From SCTD01 sp963784675 (GTDB lineage: Bacteria > Actinomycetota > Actinomycetes > Mycobacteriales > SCTD01), in NCBI GenBank assembly GCA_963784675.1, contig CAWASE010000025.1, positions 1 through 64,000 on the forward strand: DNA of 64,000 nt. The letters run 5' to 3'. The notes beneath the pieces are model-generated. The model saw nothing but the letters and a program-made list of their open reading frames with translations, was not told the origin of the DNA and did not search any database. Both the position numbers and the translations under genes were made by a program. Positions 24,691 to 33,019 of this stretch are shown piece after piece. Positions within the stretch are counted from its first letter, which is position 1, and every line of letters begins with the position of its first letter.

Positions 24691-25656
24691 GTGGTGCGGA
24701 TGCGCGGAGGGCGACGGCGCCTGTTCCTGGCCGGGGCCGTGGTGGCGTCCTCGGCAGTGACGCAGGTGCCGGCACTGGCGGGTGCGGAGACCATGACCAC
24801 CGACGTCCCGCAGCGCCGCACGGTCGATGCCGCCGTCATCCGCACCAGCACCGCCGACGCGCCCGTGCAGGTCAACGTCGACATCGGTATGCAGGTCCAG
24901 GCCGGCAAGCGCTGCAGCTCGCCGCTGCCGGGGGTGTGCACGGGCGGCAACGTCTACCACCCCTGCTTCAACCTGCACGACCCGGCCTACGCCGGCTGCC
25001 AGCTCTACACGCTGTTCCGCGTCGTCAGCCCGGACCAGCCGCACGAGCTCCTGCAGGGGATCACCATCGGCAGGTCGAGCACGGCTCGCGACGGCACGGT
25101 GGTCGAGCACCAGTGGGCCGGACGGGTCACCCAGGCCGACCTCGAGCTGTACGCGGCAGACGTCGACGGCCGGTTCGGCGACGCGCGGATGCGGATCAAG
25201 GGCTTCGCGACCGAGTTCCGCGGCACGGCCTACAGCGCCCAGATCGGCCACCTCAACCTGCCGCGCGAGGGTGACGCGGACGTCGGCCGCCTGGTCGGAC
25301 GGGCGATCGGCAGCAACGGCCGGCCGATGCCCGCCAAGGGCTTCAAGCTGGACACGTTCGGCCACGAGAACACGATCCACAAGACCGGGTTGCTCGGCGG
25401 TCGGAGCTTCGACCTGTACGGCTTCGGCGGCGCCACGGTGCGCGCCGGCACGGTCGACGGCAGCTTCGCGAGCAAGCCGCTGTGGGCGGGCGCGTACGAC
25501 GTCCACATCCAGCGCAAGGGCGCCTCGTTCAACTGCGGGGTCGACATCACGGCGGGCGCCCCGACCGCCCTGGTCCTGGACTTCCGCAACACCCGGAACC
25601 TGGGCAACCGCCGCTGCGTACCGATGCGCTCGCTGGCCCAGGGCGTGCCGGGGTAG
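24691..25656 (+). CDS. Exported cysteine-containing protein of unknown function (321 aa)
   Basis: A signal sequence (RRRLFLAGAVVASSAVTQVPALAG) is followed by about 285 residues. Six cysteines suggest up to three disulfides: four in a cluster (KRCSS, GVCTG, HPCFN, AGCQL) and two near the end (FNCGV, RRCVP). The body looks beta-rich (GRSFDLYGFGGATVRAGTVDG) and may be a sandwich. GTG 24691 is chosen for the AGGGGG sequence six bases before it. No catalytic motif is recognised. The 113 bases upstream of it are non-coding. Confidence 0.75.
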   Translation: MVRMRGGRRRLFLAGAVVASSAVTQVPALAGAETMTTDVPQRRTVDAAVIRTSTADAPVQVNVDIGMQVQAGKRCSSPLPGVCTGGNVYHPCFNLHDPAYAGCQLYTLFRVVSPDQPHELLQGITIGRSSTARDGTVVEHQWAGRVTQADLELYAADVDGRFGDARMRIKGFATEFRGTAYSAQIGHLNLPREGDADVGRLVGRAIGSNGRPMPAKGFKLDTFGHENTIHKTGLLGGRSFDLYGFGGATVRAGTVDGSFASKPLWAGAYDVHIQRKGASFNCGVDITAGAPTALVLDFRNTRNLGNRRCVPMRSLAQGVPG

Positions 25657-25678
25657 GCAACCGGGTCGGGCCGCCCGG

Positions 25679-25903
25679 TCAGGCAGGCCCCACCCAGGTG
25701 AAGCGCGGCACCCCCGCGGCGGCCTCCCCCAGGAACTCCTGCACCGTGCGGACCGCCAGCCGCGGCCCGTCGACGGCGTAGAGCGGGACGTAGACGACGA
25801 CGGTGCGATCGGCGTGGTCGGCGTCGTGCCCCAGCCCGAGCACGAGGTAGTCCTTGCCCTTCCAGTGCCGCCAGACCCCGGTCTGCAGCTCGGGCAGGCT
25901 CAC
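25679..25903 (-). CDS. DUF1653-family protein (74 aa)
   Basis: A short beta-rich protein with the family core GVWRHWKGKDYLVLGLG and VVVYVPLYAVDGPRLAVRT. DUF1653 proteins are widespread single-domain proteins of unknown role. GTG start overlaps the upstream gene's stop by four bases (GTGA), so the two are coupled; last gene of a three-gene minus-strand operon. Confidence 0.85.
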   Translation of the reverse strand: MSLPELQTGVWRHWKGKDYLVLGLGHDADHADRTVVVYVPLYAVDGPRLAVRTVQEFLGEAAAGVPRFTWVGPA

Positions 25904-26100
25904 CAGTACTCCTCGTCGAGCCTGGCCTCCATGGCCCGCACGTGCTCGCGGGTGCACCGGTCGCAGATCAGCGTCGTACCGCGGGGGTCGGTGGTGGTCG
26001 TCCAGGTCAACGGTTGCGACGGCGCGGTGCTGCCGCAGACCGCACAGCTCACCGGCCCCACCTGCTCGGGCGATACGTGGACCTGCGCAGGCCGGGTCAT
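25900..26100 (-). CDS. Small zinc-ribbon-like protein (66 aa)
   Basis: Starts MTRPAQVHVSPEQVG and contains CAVCGS and CDRCTREH, two CxxC pairs about 25 residues apart that probably bind zinc. The C-terminus is helical and acidic. It begins one base after the stop of the upstream small gene and overlaps DUF1653 at its end. Function unknown. Confidence 0.75.
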   Translation of the reverse strand: MTRPAQVHVSPEQVGPVSCAVCGSTAPSQPLTWTTTTDPRGTTLICDRCTREHVRAMEARLDEEYW

Positions 26101-26101
26101 C

Positions 26102-26389
26102 TCAGTCGGCCAGGTCGGCCAGCGCCGCACGCAGCAGCTGCAGACCGCTGCGCGCCAGCGCGTCGGCGTCCGCAGGGTCCAGGTCCAGCTCGACGGCCGC
26201 GCCCATCGGCCCCTCGCCGTAGCCGTGCGCAGCCACGACCGCGGCCCGTTCCGCGGCAGGCAGCGCGGCGAGGGCCCGCTCGAGGCGATCCAGCACCTCC
26301 GGCGCAGACGGTCCGGCCTCGGGGTCCGCGACGGCCTCGACCAGGTGGGGCGGCAGCGGCCGGCAGCGCGGTACCCGTCGCTCGTCCAC
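26102..26389 (-). CDS. Small helical protein, weakly sigma-region-4-like (95 aa)
   Basis: The stretch LDRLERALAALPAAERAAV resembles the helix before the recognition helix of ECF sigma region 4. The rest (DPADADALARSGLQLLRAAL) lacks a clear helix-turn-helix. First gene of the three-gene operon with the zinc-ribbon and DUF1653 genes. The resemblance is weak and function is unknown. Confidence 0.6.
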   Translation of the reverse strand: MDERRVPRCRPLPPHLVEAVADPEAGPSAPEVLDRLERALAALPAAERAAVVAAHGYGEGPMGAAVELDLDPADADALARSGLQLLRAALADLAD

Positions 26390-26437
26390 CGCGTCTCCCT
26401 ACCGGTCGTCGTGACGGGCCAGTGTGGCACCGGCACC

Positions 26438-26459
26438 ACCTGGAGAACACCTGGAGAAC
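26438..26459. repeat. 11-bp direct repeat upstream of the three-gene operon
   Basis: ACCTGGAGAAC occurs twice head to tail (26438-26448 and 26449-26459), 50 bases upstream of the start at 26389 on the operon's strand. It could be a paired activator site. The rest of the 246-base gap (26390-26635) shows no gene. Confidence 0.35.
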
Positions 26460-26635
26460 ACCACAGCCGCCCCGGTCGCCCGGAGCGGCTGTCGTGTGCC
26501 TTCCCGTCAGGTCGCCTCACGGCGGTGCGTCGCTCATGGCGACTGTTTTGGGACCGGGGGCCATGTATCGGGTCGGCACCAGTAGTGAACCGCACCTCGG
26601 CGGGGCGTGTTCCCCCGATCGGGCGATCCGGTCGC

Positions 26636-27433
26636 TCAGTCGGTGGAGGCGTCCGGCCCGGCGCCGGCTGCGGCGGGCGCCGCAGGCGCCTCGGGAGCGG
26701 GAGCTGCGGCCGGGGCAGCGGAGGCCGGCGGCGCGGCGGGTGCAGCGGGTGCAACGTCCGCGGGCGGCGGCTGGGGCGCTGCGGGGGTGGCCTGCTCGGG
26801 GGCGGCCGTCGCGGGCGGACCGCTCTCGTTCACAGGCTGGGGCGCCGCCGGCGTGGGCTGCTCGCCCGGTCGGGCGACGTCGGAGCCTGCGGCGAAAGGA
26901 GCGCCGTCCATCGAGGGCGCGCCCGCGTCGGAGCCCGTGCCGCCGTCGGTGCTCACGGTGCTGTCGTCGGGAGCACCGTGCCGGTCCGGACGCGGACGTC
27001 CGCGGCGCGACTTCGGTCGACGCTCCTCACCCGGCTGGCCCTCGGGCCGCGGCTCGCGCTCGGGACGGGGCTCACGGTCCGGGCGCGGCGGGTGCTCGCC
27101 CCGCGGCTGGTCGCGCCCGGGACGCGGGCCGCGCTCGCGCGGCGGCCGCTGCTCGCGACGCGACGGGCCGCCCATGTCCATCGCCCCGGCCAGCCCGTAC
27201 TCCTGCACCAGCAGCTCGAGCTTGACCTGCTCGGCCGGCTCGGCGGTCTCGGCCTTGCCGGTCGCGAGCTCCTTCAGCGCGTCCAGGCGCTGGCGCCGGC
27301 GTCCCGGGTCGTCGTGGCCGTGCACGAGCAGCACGGCGTGCGCCATGCAGGACGCCGTGCCGGACACGGTCGTGGCTGCCTCGCGGAGCAGGGCCAGGTC
27401 GGAGATGCAGGGCGCGCAGTAGGTCGTCGTCAC
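26636..27433 (-). CDS. Conserved N-terminal Cys protein with long disordered Arg/Pro tail (265 aa)
   Basis: Residues 1-95 look folded and conserved (TTTYCAPCISDLALLREAAT, then GTASCMAHAV), with cysteines 6, 9 and 29 as possible metal ligands. From about residue 100 the chain is Arg/Pro/Glu-rich (RPDREPRPEREPRPEG) and then Ala/Pro-rich to the end, so probably disordered and basic. I cannot name a function. It follows fabI by 36 bases on the same strand and is the last gene of the fatty-acid run. Confidence 0.7.
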   Translation of the reverse strand: MTTTYCAPCISDLALLREAATTVSGTASCMAHAVLLVHGHDDPGRRRQRLDALKELATGKAETAEPAEQVKLELLVQEYGLAGAMDMGGPSRREQRPPRERGPRPGRDQPRGEHPPRPDREPRPEREPRPEGQPGEERRPKSRRGRPRPDRHGAPDDSTVSTDGGTGSDAGAPSMDGAPFAAGSDVARPGEQPTPAAPQPVNESGPPATAAPEQATPAAPQPPPADVAPAAPAAPPASAAPAAAPAPEAPAAPAAAGAGPDASTD

Positions 27434-27469
27434 GCGGTAGACCGTACGTCCTGCCGGCCGCAGCCGCGC

Positions 27470-28240
27470 TCACGCACCGACGGCCCGGAAACCGCCGTCG
27501 ACGTGCACGATGGTGCCGGTCGTGGCCGGGAACCAGTCCGACAGCAGCGCGACGCACGCCTGCGCCACGGGCTCGGCGTTCCCGACGTCCCACCCCAGCG
27601 GCGCGCGCTCGTCCCAGACGGCCTCGAAGCGCGCGAAGTCGGGGATGGACTTGGCGGCCATCGTGCGCAGCGGGCCGGCCGAGACCAGGTTGCTGCGGAT
27701 GCCGTGCGCCCCCAGGTCGCGGGCCAGATAGCGGTTGGCCGACTCCAGGCCGGCCTTCGCCACCCCCATCCAGTCGTAGCCCGGCCAGGCCACGGAGGCG
27801 TCGAAGTCCAGCCCGACGTAGGACGAGCCCGGCGCCATCATCGGCAGGCACGCCCGGGCGAGTGCGGCGTAGCTCCAGGTGGAGACCTGCACGGCGAAGC
27901 CCACGTCGGCCCACGAGGTCTCCAGCAGGCCCTTGCCCAGGCACGCGGCGGGCGCGAAGCCGATGGCGTGCAGCACGCCGTCCAGGCCGTCGACGTGCTC
28001 GCTGACCCGCTCGGTCAAGGCGGCGAGGTCGCCCTCGTCGGTGACGTCCAGGGTGACGATCGGCGGCGAGCCCGGCAGCCGCTTGGCGATCCGCTCGGTG
28101 ATCGAGGCTCCGCGGCCGAAGCTGGACAGCACCACCGTGGCGCCCTGCTCGACGGCGAGCCGCGCGACCGAGTACGCGATCGAGCGGTCGGTGAGCACGC
28201 CGGTGACGAGCAGACGCTTGTTCTCCAGCAGTCCGGTCAT
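27470..28240 (-). CDS. fabI: Enoyl-ACP reductase FabI (256 aa)
   Basis: Catalyses the last reduction of each type II fatty-acid elongation cycle. SDR fold with the FabI-type start (MTGLLENKRLLVTGVLTDRS), SIAYSVARL and VLHAIGFAP. The catalytic pair is the tyrosine of PGYDWMGVAKAGLES and the lysine seven residues later. The substrate loop reads NLVSAGPLRTMAAKSI. The ATG start overlaps the hydrolase stop by four bases (ATGA). FabI/InhA-type enzymes are the targets of triclosan and activated isoniazid. Confidence 0.95.
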   Translation of the reverse strand: MTGLLENKRLLVTGVLTDRSIAYSVARLAVEQGATVVLSSFGRGASITERIAKRLPGSPPIVTLDVTDEGDLAALTERVSEHVDGLDGVLHAIGFAPAACLGKGLLETSWADVGFAVQVSTWSYAALARACLPMMAPGSSYVGLDFDASVAWPGYDWMGVAKAGLESANRYLARDLGAHGIRSNLVSAGPLRTMAAKSIPDFARFEAVWDERAPLGWDVGNAEPVAQACVALLSDWFPATTGTIVHVDGGFRAVGA

Positions 28241-29048
28241 GGACGCCCTCCTTGGTCGCTGTCGGGTTCGAGGGCGACGTGGCCGGCCAGCGCCTGCTGG
28301 ACCTCGCCCGCTCCGGTCCAGAAGACCCCCCCTGCGGGGAGCCCGAGCAGCTCGCCCCGCGGCAGCGCCGCGGCGAGCTCGACGGCCAGGGCCAGCGGGT
28401 GCAGCGGATCGCCCTGCTGCCCGACCACCAGGGCCGGGGCCGTCACTGCCGACAGCACCGCCCGGTCGGCGAGGGGACGGTCGGCGCTGCGCGGGGTCGG
28501 TGCCGGCCGCTGGACCAGGGCCTGGGCGCGCCGGGTCAGCAGCATCGCCACCCCCCGGCGGTCGCGGAACTCGGCCGGGACCTCGGCCAGCAGGATCTGG
28601 GCCACCGCCTCGGCGTCGCCGCCGTCGATCGCCGCGCCGAGCGCCTGCAGCCGCACGGTGGCGCCGTCGGCGCGGGTCGCGTCGATCGCGGCGGGCAGCA
28701 CGAACGCCAGCCGGTCGAAGCGGTCGGGCTCGTCGCGGAGCAGCCGCAGCAGTGCGCCCCCGCCGAGCGACAGACCGACGCAGCGCGTCGCCGCCACCTC
28801 GTCGGCCACCGCGCGCAGGTCTGCAGCCAGCTCGTCGTAGTCCCAGCCGTCGACGAGGGCGTCGCTGCTGCCGTGACCGCGGAAGCTCAGCAGCACCCGC
28901 GTCCCGGGCATCGCGGCGGGCCAGTGGTCTCGTCTCGCTGCTGCTGCCGCCCAGGCCGTGGGCGAACAGCGTCACCGGGAGCCCGCTGCCGACGACGTCG
29001 AAGGCGACCCCCGAGACCCGTCCGGCCACGGGCGCCAACGTCGGCATC
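28237..29048 (-). pseudogene. Alpha/beta hydrolase interrupted by one frameshift near 28.93-28.96 kb
   Basis: The N-terminal part (MPTLAPVAGRVSGVAFDVVG, with the oxyanion motif AHGLGGSS) is read from ATG 29048 in one frame. The rest (from about RRDHWPAAMPGTRVLLSF) continues in another frame to 28237. It keeps the RGHGSSD turn, the nucleophile in VGLSLGGGALL and QQGDPLHPL. One inserted or lost base between about 28930 and 28965 explains this. If translation starts at the internal ATG 28911, the product lacks the oxyanion segment. Overlaps fabI by four bases; a role in acyl-chain handling is only suggested by place. Confidence 0.7.
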
Positions 29049-29117
29049 ACTGCAGCCCGCCGGCGGTCCGTGCCGGCTCGCGCGCCGGACCGTGCGACCC
29101 ACCGCTGCGGCGGGCGC

Positions 29118-30536
29118 TCACAGGGGACAGTTCGCGCGGTCGCCGCGGCGGTCCGGCAGCGCCGCGAGCAGCTCGACCAGCCGCCGCCGCGTCTGCCACG
29201 GCTCCACGACCTCGTCGACGACCCCGGTGGACAGCGCGCGGTCCAGCCCACCGGTGGTGCGCTCGTGCTCGGCGGCGAGCACCGCGACCAGCTCGGCCCG
29301 GCGGACCGGGTCGGGCTCGGCCTTCAGCGCGCGCCGGTGCAGCACCTCCACCGCAGCGCTCGCCCCCATGACGTCGACCGCGGCGCCGGGCCAGGCGAGC
29401 ACGGCGTCGGCGCCGAGGCCCTTGCTGCCCATGGCGATGAACGCCCCGCCGAAGGACTTGCGCAGCACGACGGTGACGCGGGGAACGACCGCCGCCGCGT
29501 AGGCGTGCAGCAGCTTGGCGCCCCGGCGGACCACGCCGTTGTCCTCCTGCTCGACGCCCGGCAGATAGCCCGGGACGTCGACGAGGAAGACCAGCGGCAG
29601 CCCGTTCACGTCGCACCACTGGACGAACCGACCTGCCTTGTCGCCGCTCTCGGCGTCCAGACAGCCGGCGCGCTTGATCGGGTTGTTCGCGACGACCCCG
29701 ACGCTGCGCCCGGCGAGCCGGCCCACCACCGTGACGACGTTGTCGGCCCAGCCGCTCTGCAGCTCCAGCGTCGTGCCTGGGTCCAGCAGCACGTCGACGA
29801 CCGAGCGCACGTCGTAGCTCTGCCGGTGGTTGCTCGGGACGAGCGCCCGCGGGTCCGGTCCACCGGTGCGGCGCTCGTCGACCGCACCGGGACGCCCCAG
29901 CAGGTCGACCAGCGCACGGACCCGGGCGAAGGCCTCCTGCTCGCTGCCGGCGATCGCGTGCACCACGCCGCTGCGGGCGTGCGTGACCTGGCCGCCGAGC
30001 CGTTCGGAGTCGACGTCCTGCCCGGTGACGGTGCGCACGACGTCGGGGCCGGTGACGAGCACCCTGCCCTCCGGCGCGAGGACGATGAGGTCGGTGAGGG
30101 CCGGCCCGTAGGCCGCGCCACCCGCTGCCGGTCCCACGACCACGGACAGCTGCGGGACGCGGCCGCTGGCGCGCACCTGGGCGGCGAAGACGCGGCCGAC
30201 GGCGTCCAGTCCCGCGACGCCCTCGCGCAGCCGGGCCCCGCCGGAGTGCCACACGCCGATGACGGGGCAGCCCTCGGCGACGGCACGGTCGGTGACCGCG
30301 GCGATCGCCCGGCAGCCTTCGCTGCCCAGCGCGCCACCCTGCACCGTCGGGTCGCTGGCAAAGGCGAGAACAGCGGTGTTGCCGACGAACCCGCGGGCGA
30401 CCACGACGCCGTCGGCGTGCTCGATCTCGGTCGCGTGGTCCAGCAGCGCCTGCAGGCGCGCCCGGGCCTGCGCGGCCGCGACGGGCGCGATCCGCGGGGC
30501 GGGGGCCGTCGCCGGCTCGACGAGGACAGCCGTCAT
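29118..30536 (-). CDS. Acyl-CoA carboxylase carboxyltransferase (beta) subunit (472 aa)
   Basis: Transfers carboxyl from biotin to acetyl- or propionyl-CoA; in this context probably supplies malonyl-CoA. Both carboxyltransferase halves are visible: GGALGSEGCRAIAA, GVWHSGGARLREGV and VVGPAAGGAAYGPALTD, then VGVVANNPIKRAGCLD, FLVDVPGYLPG and KSFGGAFIAMGSKGLGADA. There is no zinc finger, so it is the actinobacterial AccD/PccB type. No biotin-carrying alpha subunit lies here. The start overlaps the fabF stop by four bases, as in actinobacterial FAS-II operons. Confidence 0.92.
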   Translation of the reverse strand: MTAVLVEPATAPAPRIAPVAAAQARARLQALLDHATEIEHADGVVVARGFVGNTAVLAFASDPTVQGGALGSEGCRAIAAVTDRAVAEGCPVIGVWHSGGARLREGVAGLDAVGRVFAAQVRASGRVPQLSVVVGPAAGGAAYGPALTDLIVLAPEGRVLVTGPDVVRTVTGQDVDSERLGGQVTHARSGVVHAIAGSEQEAFARVRALVDLLGRPGAVDERRTGGPDPRALVPSNHRQSYDVRSVVDVLLDPGTTLELQSGWADNVVTVVGRLAGRSVGVVANNPIKRAGCLDAESGDKAGRFVQWCDVNGLPLVFLVDVPGYLPGVEQEDNGVVRRGAKLLHAYAAAVVPRVTVVLRKSFGGAFIAMGSKGLGADAVLAWPGAAVDVMGASAAVEVLHRRALKAEPDPVRRAELVAVLAAEHERTTGGLDRALSTGVVDEVVEPWQTRRRLVELLAALPDRRGDRANCPL

Positions 30537-31759
30537 CGGGTCAGCACCAGCGAGACGTCGTGCCCACCGAAGCCGAAGGACGTCGAGAGCGCCACCTCGT
30601 GCGGGTGGACGCGGGCGACGGTCCGCACGGCGTCGACGTCGGCGTCGTCGTCGGGGTCGTCGAGGTTGCGGATCGCCGGCACGACGCCGCTGCGCAGCGC
30701 CAGCACCGCAGCGATCGCCTCGACCGCGCCGGCCGCCCCGAGCAGGTGGCCCGTGCAGGACTTGACGGCGGTGACGGGGGGCCGGTGGTCACCTAGCGCC
30801 AGCGCGAGCGCGCGGGCCTCCGCCAGGTCACCGAGCGGCGTCGACGTGGCGTGGGCGTTGATGTGCCCGATCTGCTCGGGTCCGACGCCGGCGTCGCGCA
30901 GCGCCAGCGTGATGCTGCGCGCGGCGCCGTCGCCGCTGGGGTCAGGCGCCGTGACGTGGTGGGCGTCGCTGGCCAGACCTGCGCCGGCGACGTGGCCGTG
31001 CACGCGCGCGCCGCGGGCCCGGGCGTGCTCGACGGTCTCGAGCACCAGGACGCCGGCGCCCTCGCCGAGCACGAAGCCGTCCCGTCCCTTGTCGTAGGGC
31101 CGGCTCGCCGCCTCGGGCTCGTCGTGACGGGTCGACAGCGCCCGCATCTGGCCGAAGCCGGCCAGCGGCAGCGGGTGCACGCAGGCTTCGGCTCCCCCGG
31201 TGACGACGACGTCGGCCCGGCCTGAGCGCAGCAGGTCCAGCGCCATCGCGATCGCCTCGGCGCCGGAGGCGCACGCACTCACGGGGCAGTGCACCCCGGC
31301 GCGCGCACCGAGCTCGAGGCCGACGGTGGCCGCCGGTCCGTTCGGCATGAGCATCGGGACCAGGTGCGGGCTGACGCGACGCGGACCTCCGTCGCGCAGG
31401 ACCTTGTCCTGGCTGAGCAGGGTGAGCGCCCCGCCGATGCCGGAGCCGATCACGACGGCCAACCGCTCCGGGTCGACCTCGGGCGTCCCGGCGTCGGCCC
31501 AGGCCTCGCGCGCGGCGACGAGCGCCACCTGCTGGACCCGGTCCAGCGTCCGGGCCTCGACCCGCTCCAGCCGGCCGGTGAGGTCGACCGTGGCGGCCAG
31601 CCGCGCCGGCAGCTCGGCGAACTCCTCGCCCTGGAGCAGGTGCACCCCGGACCGGCCCGACAGCAGACCCTGTTCCAGGGCGTCGACGTCGGGGCCGAGG
31701 GGGGTGAGCGCCCCGAGGCCGGTGACGGCGACGTGGACCGACGCGCGGGGCGCCGTCAC
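30533..31759 (-). CDS. fabF: 3-oxoacyl-ACP synthase II FabF (408 aa)
   Basis: Condenses malonyl-ACP with acyl-ACP. The Cys-His-His triad is C163 in PVSACASGAEA, His in INAHATSTPLGD and His in SCTGHLLGAAGAVE. The C-terminal glycine-rich TSFGFGGHDVSLVL is typical. Full length for KAS II. Overlaps acpP upstream and the carboxyltransferase downstream by four bases each. Confidence 0.96.
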   Translation of the reverse strand: MTAPRASVHVAVTGLGALTPLGPDVDALEQGLLSGRSGVHLLQGEEFAELPARLAATVDLTGRLERVEARTLDRVQQVALVAAREAWADAGTPEVDPERLAVVIGSGIGGALTLLSQDKVLRDGGPRRVSPHLVPMLMPNGPAATVGLELGARAGVHCPVSACASGAEAIAMALDLLRSGRADVVVTGGAEACVHPLPLAGFGQMRALSTRHDEPEAASRPYDKGRDGFVLGEGAGVLVLETVEHARARGARVHGHVAGAGLASDAHHVTAPDPSGDGAARSITLALRDAGVGPEQIGHINAHATSTPLGDLAEARALALALGDHRPPVTAVKSCTGHLLGAAGAVEAIAAVLALRSGVVPAIRNLDDPDDDADVDAVRTVARVHPHEVALSTSFGFGGHDVSLVLTR

Positions 31760-32010
31760 GCGGAACCCGAGGACAGGACGTCGAGCGCCTCGCCGACGGT
31801 GCGCATCTGCTCGAGCAGCTCGTCGGGGATCCGGACGTCGAACTTCTCCTCGCAGGCCACGACGACCTCGACCATGGTGAGGCTGTCGATGTCCAGGTCC
31901 TCGTCGAAGCTGGCCTCGGGCAGGACCTTCTCGGGCGCGGTGCCGGCGATCTCGTAGAGGACCTCGGCAAGGCCGGCGAGCAGCTCGGGACGGGTGGCGG
32001 TGATGGTCAT
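31756..32010 (-). CDS. acpP: Acyl carrier protein (84 aa)
   Basis: Carries growing acyl chains on phosphopantetheine. The attachment serine is S43 in DEDLDIDSLTMVEVV; the acidic helix II and length are typical. A strong ribosome-binding site (AGAAGGAG) precedes the ATG. The 52-base gap from fabH is the largest inside the fab run and may hold extra expression control for this abundant protein. Confidence 0.97.
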   Translation of the reverse strand: MTITATRPELLAGLAEVLYEIAGTAPEKVLPEASFDEDLDIDSLTMVEVVVACEEKFDVRIPDELLEQMRTVGEALDVLSSGSA

Positions 32011-32062
32011 GGGGTTCTCCTTCTGGGGGCGGAAACGACGGGGGTGGTGCAGATCTGACGGA

Positions 32063-33019
32063 TCAGGGGCAGGTGATGACCTGGCCGGCGGCGGTGAGCC
32101 CGGCGCCGAAGCCGAGCAGCAGCGCCCGGTCGCCGCGACGCACCTGGCCCTGCTCGACGAGCCGGGTCAGCGCCAGCGGCACGGAGGCCGCACTGGTGTT
32201 GCCGCTGTCGACGACGTCGCGGGCGACCACGACGCTGTCGGGCAGCGCGAGCGAGGCGACCACGGACTCCGTGATGCGCAGGTTGGCCTGATGGGGGACG
32301 AAGGCGTCCAGCTGCTCGGGGGTCGTGCCCGCCAGCGCGCAGGCCCGTCGGGCCAGATCGGGCAGCGAGGTGGTGGCCCAGCGGTAGATGGCGCGGCCGT
32401 TCATCGCCAGCCTCGCCGGGGCGCCGTGGATGGTGAGCCGGTCGTGCTGCTCACCGTCGTGCGCCCAGGCCACCGGGCCGATGCCGTCGACCCCGTCGGG
32501 GCTGACCCCGACCACGGCCGCGCCAGCACCGTCCCCGAACAGGAACGCGGTGGTGCGGTCGTCGTGGTCGACCATCGGCAGCAGCTTCTCGGACCCGATG
32601 ACGAGCACCTTGTCGGCGCTGCCGGCACGTACCGCGTCGGCAGCCAGGGCCAGGCCGTAGGTGAATCCTGCGCAGCCGGCGCCGATGTCGCTCGCCCCGG
32701 CGTGCCGGGCGCCGAGCCGGGCGGCGACCTCCGGGCTCCCTCCCGGCAGCGGTCCCGGCATGGAGCAGGTGGCCAGCAGCACGAGCCCGATCTCCAGCGG
32801 GTCGACCCCGGCCGCCGCGAGCGCCTTGCCGGCCGCGGCGGTGGCCATGTCGACGACGCTCTCGTCCTCGCCCGCCACCCCCCGGGTGACGATGCCGCTG
32901 CGCTCCTGGATCCAGGTGTCGCTGGAGCCGGTCCGCGCGGCGATGGCGAGGTTGTCGTCGCGGCGGGCGGGCCGGTGGGCACCGACGCCGAGCAGCGCTG
33001 CCGGTCGCAGCGCGTTCAC
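32063..33019 (-). CDS. fabH: 3-oxoacyl-ACP synthase III FabH (318 aa)
   Basis: Starts fatty-acid synthesis by condensing an acyl-CoA primer with malonyl-ACP. The triad is C116 (GAGCAGFTYG), H243 (VPHQANLRI) and N274 (DSGNTSAAS). GTG 33019 overlaps the fabD stop by four bases. The N-terminus is a few residues shorter than some homologues but contains the expected ALLGVGAHRPAR strand. Confidence 0.95.
   Translation of the reverse strand: MNALRPAALLGVGAHRPARRDDNLAIAARTGSSDTWIQERSGIVTRGVAGEDESVVDMATAAAGKALAAAGVDPLEIGLVLLATCSMPGPLPGGSPEVAARLGARHAGASDIGAGCAGFTYGLALAADAVRAGSADKVLVIGSEKLLPMVDHDDRTTAFLFGDGAGAAVVGVSPDGVDGIGPVAWAHDGEQHDRLTIHGAPARLAMNGRAIYRWATTSLPDLARRACALAGTTPEQLDAFVPHQANLRITESVVASLALPDSVVVARDVVDSGNTSAASVPLALTRLVEQGQVRRGDRALLLGFGAGLTAAGQVITCP

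Noticed and set aside
24827..28840. 1,337-codon plus-strand frame over 25-29 kb
   Set aside because: It crosses several well-supported genes on both strands, including fabI, and its product is low-complexity Ser/Arg/Thr sequence.
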